Of a stretch of DNA of 64,000 nt, positions 52,762 through 60,323 are shown piece by piece. The position numbers and the translations under genes were made by a program. This DNA comes from Hyphomicrobiales bacterium (GTDB lineage: Bacteria; Pseudomonadota; Alphaproteobacteria; Rhizobiales; NORP267), in assembly GCA_021775855.1 (NCBI GenBank), contig JAJFGZ010000059.1:1-64000 (forward strand), in the 5' to 3' direction. A model generated the notes under the pieces. That model saw only the letters and a program-made list of their open reading frames with translations. It ran no database searches and was not told the origin of the DNA. How positions within the stretch are numbered: position 1 is the stretch's first letter; every line of letters starts with the position of its first letter.

Positions 52762-53955
52762 TCAGGCGCTTTCCGCAAACCCGTTGAGGCGATTGCGCAG
52801 AGGTGTCGGCAGGTTTTCGTAAATGCTTTTCATACCTGGGCGGATCACTTTTAGATAAACCCCCATATGGGTTACGCCCCGCAGGGTCACTGGCAGAGCA
52901 TGGTCGCGGACGTCAACTTCGATATTTGACCATTCGTACTTATAGTGGTCAGCCGGGGCAAGCAGATCGTAGGTCTCGAAACCGCGCGCCATTAGCGCCT
53001 GGACAGCCTCTTCCATTAATAGTCTGCCCGGGCCGAATTTGCTGAACCATGGATTGTAAGTCCCGATATGAGCATAATAATGCTTTTTCCAGCCGAAACC
53101 TATCTCGACGGCAATCGGCTCGCGGTCAAGGTAGAGAACCGAGACGAGGCATTGGACAGGTTTTGGGCCACCCCGTGCCAATTGCAATACCAGGTCTTCG
53201 GCCGAGGCATTTACAAGCGTGCTGGTATACCCGTATTTCTTCAGCCATGTCTTCTTGAACAATAGTGCCTGTCGGGCGCATTGCTGGGCAACGATGCCAG
53301 GTTCAAACATCTCGAATTGCAGGCTTCCGATTTCTTGAAACCGCCGTCGGTACCGCGCCCGATCTTTTCTGTGTTTTCGTTTTGCAGAGGCGTCCAGGTC
53401 TTGCCAATTCTTGAACCGTGTTAAATCAATCGCGGGGGCCGATTGCGGGGCCGGGAGATTGTAGGCCTGGGCGTCAAGGAATGATGCGATTGCCGCATCG
53501 GCCCGCACTTTGCGCAAATAAAGGAGATCGATATCCGGCTGGGCGAGGAAAACTTTCCACGCTTCCACAATCCAGGCATCGCTTGCCGGATTTTGGGCGA
53601 CAATGATATCGCCATACTGGGTCAGCGGGGCTCCCAGCCAGTGGGCTTCGCGAACATTCAGGAACCCAGGTTCAGTTAGCGCCAGGGGCCAGATAAGTAC
53701 CAGTTGACCATCGTTCCAGCCTGTCAAAATCGTGATCGACCAAGGCGACTCTGGATCCGTTTTTTGGGCCGAACACCAATTCCAGCACCAGTCAAATGTT
53801 TGAAAAAGACTGGTTTTCCTTGATGCCGCGTTTTCCAAATCACGCCAATTGCGTTCGATATCACTCAGGTCGTCCAGAGACCGGAGAATACGAAATTTGA
53901 GTAGGGAGCCAGACGTACCGGTAGGCAAATCCGTGGGCATAGGGGACTTGCTCAT
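52762..53955 (-). CDS. GNAT-fold acetyltransferase (BioF2/FemAB/CelD-like)
   Basis: The 397-residue protein has the duplicated-GNAT layout of Acetyltransf_6 proteins. The N-terminal half has SLFQTFDWCWNWC, typical of this family; the C-terminal half has GPGRLLMEEAVQALMARGFETYDLL and the acceptor-like DHYKYEWSN. Members act in exopolysaccharide or cell-wall modification. The protein is single-domain with no membrane helix. A strict palindrome lies 19 bp upstream of the start. Confidence 0.78.
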   Translation of the reverse strand: MSKSPMPTDLPTGTSGSLLKFRILRSLDDLSDIERNWRDLENAASRKTSLFQTFDWCWNWCSAQKTDPESPWSITILTGWNDGQLVLIWPLALTEPGFLNVREAHWLGAPLTQYGDIIVAQNPASDAWIVEAWKVFLAQPDIDLLYLRKVRADAAIASFLDAQAYNLPAPQSAPAIDLTRFKNWQDLDASAKRKHRKDRARYRRRFQEIGSLQFEMFEPGIVAQQCARQALLFKKTWLKKYGYTSTLVNASAEDLVLQLARGGPKPVQCLVSVLYLDREPIAVEIGFGWKKHYYAHIGTYNPWFSKFGPGRLLMEEAVQALMARGFETYDLLAPADHYKYEWSNIEVDVRDHALPVTLRGVTHMGVYLKVIRPGMKSIYENLPTPLRNRLNGFAESA

Positions 53956-53974
53956 GTGAGGATCACCAGGATGT

Positions 53975-53991
53975 TCGAATATTATATTCGA
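53975..53991. promoter_or_regulatory. TCGAATA-TTA-TATTCGA palindrome upstream of the acetyltransferase gene
   Basis: A perfect 7+7 bp inverted repeat with a 3-bp spacer, located 19 bp upstream of the minus-strand gene's ATG (53955). This is an operator-like position. No cognate regulator is adjacent. Confidence 0.4.
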
Positions 53992-54136
53992 CGCTAATGG
54001 CAGAAGTTTAAGTTTTTACAAAAGAGAGCGAAAAATTTGAACCAGGTGATGGTGTTCGTTCGGACTTATTTTGTTCTTATTCCGTACCGAGTCATTCAGT
54101 ACACGGATTAAAAAGTTAAGACGAGAAAATTGCGCG

Positions 54137-55309
54137 TTAGCGCACGAGATTGCGCATGGCTTTGTCCAGTCCTTCGATGGTCAGGGGGTACATGCGGTCC
54201 TCGAAAACCTGACCGATCATTTTGATCGAAGGGGTGTATTGCCAAAATTTTTCAGGCACCGGATTTAACCAGGCACAATTCTCGTAGATCTCCGTTACAC
54301 GCTGCAGCCAGAGCGCACCGGGTTCCTGGTTCATATGTTCAACCGCGCCGCCGGGAACGGTGATCTCGTAGGGGCTCATGGAAGCGTCGCCGACAAAGAT
54401 TACCTTATAGTCCGAGCCATATCTGTGCAGGACATCCCAGGTGCTGGTGGTTTCCGTCCAGCGCCGCCGGTTGTCCTTCCAGACACCTTCATACAGGCAA
54501 TTGTGGAAGTAGAAATACTCCATGCTCTTGAATTCCGTGCGGGCAGCAGAAAACAGCTCCTCGCAAATCCTGATATGACCGTCCATCGATCCGCCCACAT
54601 CGAAGAAGAGCAGGACCTTGATCGCGTTGCGTCGCTCGGGGCGAAATTGCAGGTCGAGATAACCGCGATCCGCCGTGTGCTTGATTGTATTGTCCAGATC
54701 GAGTTCGTCGAGGGCGCCGTGGCGGGCGAATTTGCGCAGGCGGCGAAGCGCGACCTTGATATTCCGGGTGCCGAGTTCAACCGTATCGTCGAGATCCTTG
54801 TAGTCGCGCTTGTCCCAAACCTTGACCGCGCGGCCGTGGCGGCCCTTATCCTGTCCGATGCGAACGCCTTCGGGGTTGTAGCCATACGCGCCGAACGGTG
54901 AACGGCCGGCGGTTCCAATCCATTTGTTGCCGCCCTGGTGACGCTTTTCCTGTTCTTCGAGGCGCTTTTTCAGGGTCTCCATGAGCTTGTCCCAGCCCAT
55001 TGCCTCCAGCTCGGCTTTTTCCTCGTCTGACAGATATAGTTCGGCCATCTTGCGCAGCCATTCTTCGGGGATATCCTCGGCGATATCCTCGGGCATCAGG
55101 TCGAGCCCTTTGAATACGTGGCCGAAGACCTTGTCGAAGCGGTCCAGGTTGCGCTCGTCTTTCACCAGCGCCGAGCGGGACAGGTAATAAAAATTCTCGA
55201 CCCGGCGTTCAGCAACGTCGCTTTCCAGCGCTTCCATCAGGGTCAAGTATTCCCGCAGCGATACCGGCAGGCGGGCATTCTTCAGTTCCTGGAAAAATTC
55301 AACAAACAT
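54137..55309 (-). CDS. CoxE-like VWA-domain protein
   Basis: The 390-residue protein has an N-terminal helical region (ELKNARLPVSLREYLTLMEAL) and a central segment with KWIGTAGRSPFGAYGYNPEG, both typical of CoxE-like proteins. The C-terminal VWA domain has the MIDAS motif FFDVGGSMDGH (DxGxS) and FVGDASMSPYE. I start at the ATG at 55309 (MFVEFFQELKN). CoxE proteins normally work with a MoxR AAA ATPase, which is missing here. The gene instead follows ycjX-ycjF with a 5-bp gap. Confidence 0.85.
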   Translation of the reverse strand: MFVEFFQELKNARLPVSLREYLTLMEALESDVAERRVENFYYLSRSALVKDERNLDRFDKVFGHVFKGLDLMPEDIAEDIPEEWLRKMAELYLSDEEKAELEAMGWDKLMETLKKRLEEQEKRHQGGNKWIGTAGRSPFGAYGYNPEGVRIGQDKGRHGRAVKVWDKRDYKDLDDTVELGTRNIKVALRRLRKFARHGALDELDLDNTIKHTADRGYLDLQFRPERRNAIKVLLFFDVGGSMDGHIRICEELFSAARTEFKSMEYFYFHNCLYEGVWKDNRRRWTETTSTWDVLHRYGSDYKVIFVGDASMSPYEITVPGGAVEHMNQEPGALWLQRVTEIYENCAWLNPVPEKFWQYTPSIKMIGQVFEDRMYPLTIEGLDKAMRNLVR

Positions 55310-55314
55310 TACGT

Positions 55315-56385
55315 CTATCCGGATTTTACAACTTCGCTCATCAAGTCCTTGATAGCCGGTGCGGGGAGGTGGCGAAAGGGCATAGGACGGCAAACTTCCA
55401 GCGCCGCCATGCCAATCCGTGATGTGAACAGGCCATTGAGGACACCTTCACCCAGGCGAGCCGATAATTTGGCCGCGACGCTGTGACCGAATACTTGCTG
55501 CAAAAGGTTGTCGCCGAGCGCTATCCCACCCGTCAGAGTGAGGTGGGTCAGGACCATCCGGGCAAGTTTCAGCATGCCGAGGGTACCGGGCCGTCCGCCA
55601 TAGAGAACCGCGAGCTTGCGCATTAAGGACAGGTTGGCGACCAGCACGAAGCCGATATCGATCAGGGCAGCCGGGCTGACGGCGGTGACGATGGAGACGC
55701 GTTTCGCAGCGCGCGCGATTTCGGCACGCGCCTGCAAATCCAGGTCTTTCATAAGGATCTGCTCCGCGACCTTCATAAGGTCGTCTGCGTCAAATATATC
55801 GGGTTCTGCATCCGCCAAGCGGGCCAATTGCCATTTACAGTCGTCGCGGCCGCGATAGAGGGCTTTTAACTTAACCAGCACGTCGCGGGCGGCGCGCTCA
55901 TTCTTGCTGCGTTCGGCCCGCGCGACCTCATCGCGGATGCGGCCAAGTTTTCGCAAACGGGCAAGCGACGTAATCTCCCGGGTCACAATCGCAATCAGCG
56001 CCAGTGCTGCGAGCGATGCCAGACCGAGAGCCAGCCAGCCCAACCAATCGGCGCGGGAAAACAGGTTTTCCACCAACGAGGCCGCGGCAAGTCCCGCAGC
56101 CATGGTGACCAGCGCTCCAATGCTCGAGAGCAATATCCCGCCCCATCGGCTGAACCCGCTTGTGAACCGCGCGGTTGCGCCGGGGGTGGACGTTGAAGGG
56201 GCGACAGCATTGGTGCCATCCGTGGTTTCTTCGTTTCCTTTGGTTTTCTTACGGCGCGTCTTATTTGCCGGCTCGGGCTCAACCGCGATCTCCAGATCCA
56301 AGTCCAGTGGCGTCGCCTCGGCAACGCGCAAGGCGGGATCATCGAGATCGAAGCTGGCCGGTTTTCTGCTGGTGCTGCAGGTCAT
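55315..56385 (-). CDS. YcjF-family (TIGR01620/DUF697) membrane protein
   Basis: The 356-residue inner-membrane protein has a charged cytoplasmic N-terminus (Lys/Arg-rich KTRRKKTKG), two adjacent transmembrane helices (about 85-105 GILLSSIGALVTMAAGLAAA, and 115-137 GWLALGLASLAALALIAIV), and a C-terminal DUF697 domain with amphipathic helices (SPAALIDIGFVLVANLSLMRKLAVLYGGRPG). It normally pairs with the YcjX GTPase, whose gene lies 12 bp upstream. Function is probably envelope-stress related and not well defined. Confidence 0.87.
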   Translation of the reverse strand: MTCSTSRKPASFDLDDPALRVAEATPLDLDLEIAVEPEPANKTRRKKTKGNEETTDGTNAVAPSTSTPGATARFTSGFSRWGGILLSSIGALVTMAAGLAAASLVENLFSRADWLGWLALGLASLAALALIAIVTREITSLARLRKLGRIRDEVARAERSKNERAARDVLVKLKALYRGRDDCKWQLARLADAEPDIFDADDLMKVAEQILMKDLDLQARAEIARAAKRVSIVTAVSPAALIDIGFVLVANLSLMRKLAVLYGGRPGTLGMLKLARMVLTHLTLTGGIALGDNLLQQVFGHSVAAKLSARLGEGVLNGLFTSRIGMAALEVCRPMPFRHLPAPAIKDLMSEVVKSG

Positions 56386-56397
56386 GAAAATTGCTCG

Positions 56398-57855
56398 CTA
56401 TTGAAGCCGGTCGCCGATGAGAAAATTGATCGCCCGATCGAGCCGGATATGCGGAAGGATGGCCCTCCCGCCTGGCCCCTTGTTGGGTTTTGGCGGCCGG
56501 AAGCGCACGAACCGGACAGGGTTCTGTCCGGCCTTTGGTGTTGCAGCATCAAACAGGCTTTCTGGATCGTCTGGCAGGTCGCCGGGAAAAATCGCAGTAT
56601 CCTTCTTACCGTCAAACGCACTGCGGCCGATTTTTTCCCCGTCCACCGGGGTGCCGGTCACCAGCCCGAGGTCCATGCCTTCTTGGTGGACGCTCGCCTC
56701 GCGTGTTGCGCGGATCCCCGAGAGCGCAATTGCATCCACGTGCGCGCCGGCGAGTTCGGCGCGTTCCATGGCCTGTTCGGTCAGGCGCATGGCGACGGCT
56801 TCAAGTTGGTCATGGTTGTCATGGTGCAGGTGATCGGCCTTCGTGGCGGCAATGAGGATGCGCTCGACCCGGTGCGCGAGGATAGAGGACAACCAGTTAT
56901 TTGCTCCGGTCCGGAAGCATTTCAGGATATCGGCCAGCGCCGTTTCCAGGTCCTGCACGGCGTCGGTCCCGGCGTTCAGAGCCGCTAGGGCGTCGACCAG
57001 AATGATTTGCCGATCGAGGCGGGCAAAATGATCACGGAAAAACGGTTTGACGACGACGGATTTATAACTTTCGAAGCGCCGTTCCATCATCCCGGCAAGG
57101 GACTCGCGGGGATAGATTGTCCCCGCTACCAGACTTAACGGTGAAAATGTGAGGGCAGGGGACCCCTCCAGATCACCCGGCATCAGAAATCGCCCTGGCG
57201 GCAAGGCGCTAAGAGAGAGGCGTTCGTTGCGGCAACTCTGCAGATAGGCGGTGAATTGTTCCGCGTGATCCCGGGCGAGGGGCTCGTCGGCCTTGGCCGC
57301 GGGGTCGGCCTTTTTCAATATTCTGTGCCACGATTTTGCCACCTGGGATCGGGGTGATTTGCGGCTCGCTTCGATCGTCTGCGCTGACCATTCGGCGTAG
57401 GTCAAATTGAGCAGCGGCAGATCCAGCAGCCATTCGCCGGGGTAATCGACAATGTCAAGGTTGAGTTTGCCACCCCGGACGTTGCGGTCCCAGAAACCGG
57501 TCGGCTCAAATTCGATTGTAAGTCGCAATTGGCTGATGCGCCGGGTGCTTTCGGGCCAGACACGCCGTTTCAGAATGTCCGTGATATGACGCTCATAGTC
57601 GAAGCGGGGCACGTCGTCATCGGGCTGGGGCCTGAGGTAAGCGCGTTTGAACCGGCCTTCGGTGACCACGTCAAAAAGCGGTAGTTTCCCGCCGGACACA
57701 AGGTTGTGGATCAATGAGGTAATGAAAACCGTTTTGCCCGCGCCCGACAGGCCGGTGACACCAAGCCGGATGGTCGGCTCAAAGGTTTCGCTGGCATAGG
57801 TCGCCAATCCCTCGACGGCGAAGCGAGTTTCGTCCCAGATGTCAGACAATTTCAC
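56398..57855 (-). CDS. YcjX-family P-loop GTPase-like protein
   Basis: The 485-residue DUF463 protein has the Walker A motif LGVTGLSGAGKTVFITSLIHN, a likely Walker B/G3 in LNLDIVDYPGEWLLDLPLL and a base-recognition segment IAATKADHLHH. I use the GTG at 57855 (protein VKLSDIWDETRFAVEG), which has AGGAG 9 nt upstream; the track start at 57903 lacks one. It heads the operon ycjX-ycjF-VWA. It is a stress-linked stalk or scaffold GTPase with unknown specific role. Confidence 0.87.
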   Translation of the reverse strand: MKLSDIWDETRFAVEGLATYASETFEPTIRLGVTGLSGAGKTVFITSLIHNLVSGGKLPLFDVVTEGRFKRAYLRPQPDDDVPRFDYERHITDILKRRVWPESTRRISQLRLTIEFEPTGFWDRNVRGGKLNLDIVDYPGEWLLDLPLLNLTYAEWSAQTIEASRKSPRSQVAKSWHRILKKADPAAKADEPLARDHAEQFTAYLQSCRNERLSLSALPPGRFLMPGDLEGSPALTFSPLSLVAGTIYPRESLAGMMERRFESYKSVVVKPFFRDHFARLDRQIILVDALAALNAGTDAVQDLETALADILKCFRTGANNWLSSILAHRVERILIAATKADHLHHDNHDQLEAVAMRLTEQAMERAELAGAHVDAIALSGIRATREASVHQEGMDLGLVTGTPVDGEKIGRSAFDGKKDTAIFPGDLPDDPESLFDAATPKAGQNPVRFVRFRPPKPNKGPGGRAILPHIRLDRAINFLIGDRLQ

Positions 57856-57920
57856 GCAACAGGTCTCCTGCCTCCCAGTTAGGGAGCCTGGAGAAATATG
57901 CAAGTTGTGGGGGTGGCTGT

Positions 57921-57955
57921 AAACGAAAAGAGCCCGGAGCGCGAAGCCCCGGGCC
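57921..57955 (-). terminator. Rho-independent terminator after peptide gene A1
   Basis: On the minus strand, GGCCCGGGGC-TTCGC-GCTCCGGGCTC forms a strong stem-loop followed by TTTTCGTTT. It lies 18 bp after the A1 stop and isolates the peptide genes from ycjX. Confidence 0.85.
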
Positions 57956-57972
57956 GTCAGTTTACTGAACCA

Positions 57973-58149
57973 TTAAAGATTGTTTGTCAGTTGGGCGATT
58001 GGCAGCCGGCCATCAATCGATCCACCTGTCAGGGAGTTGACGAGCAGGTCGTTGGTGCCGGGAGACACCCGCCCCAATTCAGTGCTGGCAAAGGCTGCCG
58101 GCACAGAGAGTGCCAGCAGCGTTACCGTTGTGAGAAGGAGGTTTCTCAT
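57973..58149 (-). CDS. Exported 58-residue peptide, family A (copy A1)
   Basis: The ATG at 58149 gives 58 residues; the track's GTG at 58158 is a poorer start. Signal peptide is MRNLLLTTVTLLALSVPAAFA with an AFA cleavage site, leaving about 37 residues (STELGRVSPGTND, LLVNSLTGGSIDG). There is no cysteine. It is about 59 percent identical by eye to A2 at 58864, with the signal peptide and the LVNSxTG centre conserved. It is downstream of B1 by 42 bp and followed by a strong terminator. I recognise no family. Export to periplasm or outside is likely. Confidence 0.75.
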   Translation of the reverse strand: MRNLLLTTVTLLALSVPAAFASTELGRVSPGTNDLLVNSLTGGSIDGRLPIAQLTNNL

Positions 58150-58191
58150 TTTTATCACCCGATTATTAGAGGGTTTTGTGGTTCGACAGAC

Positions 58192-58368
58192 CTAGAAGTT
58201 GTGGCCGTCGTTGGTCAGGAATGCATCACCAGCGGCAGGAACCGTTGACGTCATCTGATCAGTGATACCAAGGTCTTCGTTGACCTGATATCCGGTTTCG
58301 GCCTGTGCCGTGACGATGCCAGTTCCAAGTGCTGCGATAGCGGCGACTGCCATAAGGGTCTTTTTCAT
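58192..58368 (-). CDS. Exported 58-residue peptide, family B (copy B1)
   Basis: Not in the ORF track. The ATG at 58368 has AAGGAG 8 nt upstream and the frame closes at 58192. The signal peptide is MKKTLMAVAAIAALGTGIV with an AQA cleavage site. The mature peptide starts ETGYQVNEDLG and ends LTNDGHNF. The paralogue B2 at 59081 shares the signal peptide, ETGYxxNE and LTNDGHN(F/Y). The mature part is acidic and about 35 residues. First gene of the B1-A1 pair. Unknown family. Confidence 0.75.
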   Translation of the reverse strand: MKKTLMAVAAIAALGTGIVTAQAETGYQVNEDLGITDQMTSTVPAAGDAFLTNDGHNF

Positions 58369-58640
58369 TTTAAATTCTCCTTATGCCTCTGTTTGGCGAG
58401 GCGTTTTAAAAATTCGCGTCCGGTTGGTTCGCGTCTGGGTTAGAGATAGGGAAACGGAAATCAGAAAAAAGTACCTGTACTGATCATGTGAAACGACGTG
58501 AAAAATGCGTGATTTGGCGCGATGAATTGCGAGTTTCAGAGCACAAAAAAAGTGATCAATTGACGGTTTGTCGTGGGTTTCCGCCGACCCGCTGGTAACG
58601 CAGGATCACTTTATTCGTGATCACACCGTGTAGGCGATTT
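58369..58640 (-). promoter_or_regulatory. Leader/promoter of the B1-A1 pair, duplicated upstream of B2
   Basis: Roughly 270 bp with no gene. It contains the block CGCGTCCGGTTGGTTCGCGTC (two CGCGTC half repeats), the GCGAGTTTCAG block and the hairpin GATCAC-7-GTGATC (58604-58622). All have counterparts before B2. Conservation of a non-coding leader through duplication suggests a promoter or structured 5' UTR. Confidence 0.5.
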
Positions 58641-58810
58641 GGAAGGCGACCAGCGCAGCCGGAAAACGGCAGGATTTCTGATATCAGAAATGCGTGAGAT
58701 CGGTTTTCAAGATCCATGCTCGCGAATTTGTTCCAGAAAATTCGCGGCATTTGATGTCGACCCGAGATCCCAGCAGGGTCCGACAAGATGTACAAATGTT
58801 TTGGGAGCCT
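58641..58810. other. Non-coding spacer between the two peptide units
   Basis: No supported gene. It contains a perfect 16-bp palindrome TTTCTGATATCAGAAA at 58675-58690 that has no counterpart in the other unit. The 79-residue minus-strand ORF at 58556-58795 lacks a signal peptide and family resemblance and overlaps the duplicated leader. Confidence 0.5.
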
Positions 58811-58847
58811 AAATAAGGAAAGGGCCCGGGATATAAATCCCGGACCC
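58811..58847 (-). terminator. Rho-independent terminator after peptide gene A2
   Basis: On the minus strand, GGGTCCGGGATTTATATCCCGGGCCC forms a long stem-loop followed by TTTCCTTATTT. It sits 17 bp after the A2 stop, the same relative position as the terminator after A1. Confidence 0.85.
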
Positions 58848-58863
58848 TAGGTACGACGCTCTT

Positions 58864-59040
58864 CTAGAGAGTGTGCGTCAACCGGAGAATTAGCGGACAA
58901 CCTGCGATCGGGGCGCCAGTCTGGGAGTTGACTAGGACGCGGTTAGTGATCGGGGTTGCCTGCCCTGTTTCGGTTCCGGCGAATGCTGCTGGCGCGGAGA
59001 GCGCCAGCAGGGTTACCAGAGTGAGGACTAGACTTTTCAT
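58864..59040 (-). CDS. Exported 58-residue peptide, family A (copy A2)
   Basis: Absent from the ORF track as a gene. The ATG at 59040 has GGAGGA 8 nt upstream and the stop is at 58864. The signal peptide is MKSLVLTLVTLLALSAPAAFA, then a mature part beginning GTETGQATPITN with LVNSQTGAPIAG. It is the same length as A1 and shares its pattern, but has one cysteine (AGCPLI). It follows B2 by 40 bp and ends before a terminator. Function unknown. Confidence 0.72.
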   Translation of the reverse strand: MKSLVLTLVTLLALSAPAAFAGTETGQATPITNRVLVNSQTGAPIAGCPLILRLTHTL

Positions 59041-59080
59041 AATATGTCCTCCGCTGTTTGGGTTGTTCCTGGTGAACGAC

Positions 59081-59260
59081 CTAGTAGTTGTGGCCGTCGT
59101 TGGTCAGGAGGTTGTCGGGGTTGCCAGCGGAAGCAGTGGTTTCCAGCTGGGTCTTGAATGCAACGCTTTCGTTGGCGTTGTAACCGGTCTCGGCTTGTGC
59201 CGCGATGATGCCGGTGCCAAGAGCTGCAATAGCGGCGATTGCTGTGAGGGTCTTTTTCAT
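59081..59260 (-). CDS. Exported 59-residue peptide, family B (copy B2)
   Basis: The ATG at 59260 has AAGGAG upstream (AAGGAGAGAAGAAA-ATG); the track extends it to 59305 without a better site. The signal peptide is MKKTLTAIAAIAALGTGIIAAQA, and the mature part runs from ETGYNANESVAF to LLTNDGHNY. It is paralogous to B1, and the tail LLTND weakly echoes the NDLLVN stretch of A1, so families A and B may be related. Unknown function. Confidence 0.75.
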   Translation of the reverse strand: MKKTLTAIAAIAALGTGIIAAQAETGYNANESVAFKTQLETTASAGNPDNLLTNDGHNY

Positions 59261-59535
59261 TTTCTTCTCTCCTTTTGCGCCTCGGAAGGGTGAGGCGATC
59301 TCCAAATTTCGCGTCCGGTTGGTCCGCGTCTGGGTTAGAGATAGTCGGGAGAAACAAGGAAAAAAGAGGCTATCCTGTGCATGTGAGACAGTGTGAAAAC
59401 GACGTGATCGGGCGCGATGAAAAGCGAGTTTCAGGGCCCTGAAAAAGTGATCATTGGACGGATTGAAGAGCTATTCCGCCGGTTTTCCACTCACTGGGGA
59501 ATCACAATTTGCGTGATGACGCGCTGTTGGCGATC
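59261..59535 (-). promoter_or_regulatory. Leader/promoter of the B2-A2 pair
   Basis: About 275 bp without a gene, holding the same blocks as the leader before B1: CGCGTCCGGTTGGTCCGCGTC, GGGTTAGAGATAG, GCGAGTTTCAG, AAAGTGATCA and an ATCAC...GTGAT hairpin near 59500. The upstream neighbour (enoyl-CoA hydratase) ends at 59546 on the same strand, so this region must carry the promoter. Confidence 0.5.
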
Positions 59536-59545
59536 AGGTTCGCAA

Positions 59546-60313
59546 TCAGGAAAGCGCGGAAAAGTCCGGGTTTCTTTTTTCAATAAACGCCGAGAATGCT
59601 TCGCGCGCCTCTGGTGACGTGAGCTGCTGGCCAAATATTCTGGCCTCTTCGGCTATAATAGCGTCCATCCTGGCTTGTTCGCCCTTCAACATGCGTTTAG
59701 CCATACGCACGGCTTTGGGCGGCTTTGCGGTGAATTTGTCCGCAACCGTTTTGGCTTCCTCGTGGATTTTGCCGGATTTGACGGTTTTGCTGGCGATACC
59801 CAGTTCGACAGCGCGGGCGCCGGAAAATTCCTCTGCCAGCAAGGTCAGCTCGGCTGCCCGCGTATAGCCCAGAAGACGCGGCAGGAGGCGCGTCGAACCG
59901 GCTTCCGGTAACAGGGCGAGATTGATGAACGGGAATTGCAGGCGCGCATCCTCGGTGACCAGGACATAATCGCAATGCAGCAGCATAGTCGTGCCGACCC
60001 CTACGGAGACCCCTTCGATTGCTGCGACGATGGGAACTGTCGCGCGGGCAATCGCGGAAATAAACTGGAGCGCAGGGGCTGATTCATCGATGGGCGGTTT
60101 TGATAGGAAGTCGTTGACATCGTTGCCCGAGGTATAATTCCCGCCGGCACCGTGAAACAGGACCACGCGCACATCCAGGTCCTTTTCGGCGGCCGCCAGC
60201 GCCTCCGTCATGGCAGAGTACATTTTCAGGGTCAGGGCGTTTTTCTTATCCGGACGGTTGAACCGGATATCCAGAATATGCCCGTCGCGGGTGATGATCA
60301 CATCGTCTGACAT
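59546..60313 (-). CDS. Enoyl-CoA hydratase/isomerase family protein
   Basis: The 255-residue crotonase-fold protein has oxyanion-hole segments FHGAGGNYTSGNDVNDF and IEGVSVGVGTTMLLHCD. The usual hydratase Glu pair is partly replaced: the region FINLALLPEAGSTRLLPRL keeps one Glu (position of the second catalytic Glu), while GNYTSGND has no acid at the first. That fits an isomerase-like or divergent member. Substrate unknown. Followed by sixA-like and preceded by metA on the same strand, with short gaps. Confidence 0.85.
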   Translation of the reverse strand: MSDDVIITRDGHILDIRFNRPDKKNALTLKMYSAMTEALAAAEKDLDVRVVLFHGAGGNYTSGNDVNDFLSKPPIDESAPALQFISAIARATVPIVAAIEGVSVGVGTTMLLHCDYVLVTEDARLQFPFINLALLPEAGSTRLLPRLLGYTRAAELTLLAEEFSGARAVELGIASKTVKSGKIHEEAKTVADKFTAKPPKAVRMAKRMLKGEQARMDAIIAEEARIFGQQLTSPEAREAFSAFIEKRNPDFSALS

Positions 60314-60323
60314 GTTGCATCCT

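Larger units (their letters stand above)
57921..58640 (-). repeat. Tandem duplication, unit 1 (terminator, A1, B1, leader)
   Basis: The order terminator-A-B-leader recurs at 58811-59535 with a period of about 892 bp (A starts at 58149 and 59040; B starts at 58368 and 59260). Homology is clearest in the signal-peptide codons, the TCGCGTCCGGTTGGT leader block and the GCGAGTTTCAG block. It fades beyond about 58640. Confidence 0.75.
58811..59535 (-). repeat. Tandem duplication, unit 2 (terminator, A2, B2, leader)
   Basis: Second copy of the unit described at 57921-58640, with the same gene order, spacing (40 bp between B and A) and leader blocks. Coding parts after the signal peptides have diverged, so the duplication is not recent. 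Confidence 0.75.

Noticed and set aside
58556-58795. 79-residue minus-strand ORF between the peptide units
   Set aside because: No ribosome site of note, no signal peptide, overlaps a duplicated leader that is not coding in the other unit.
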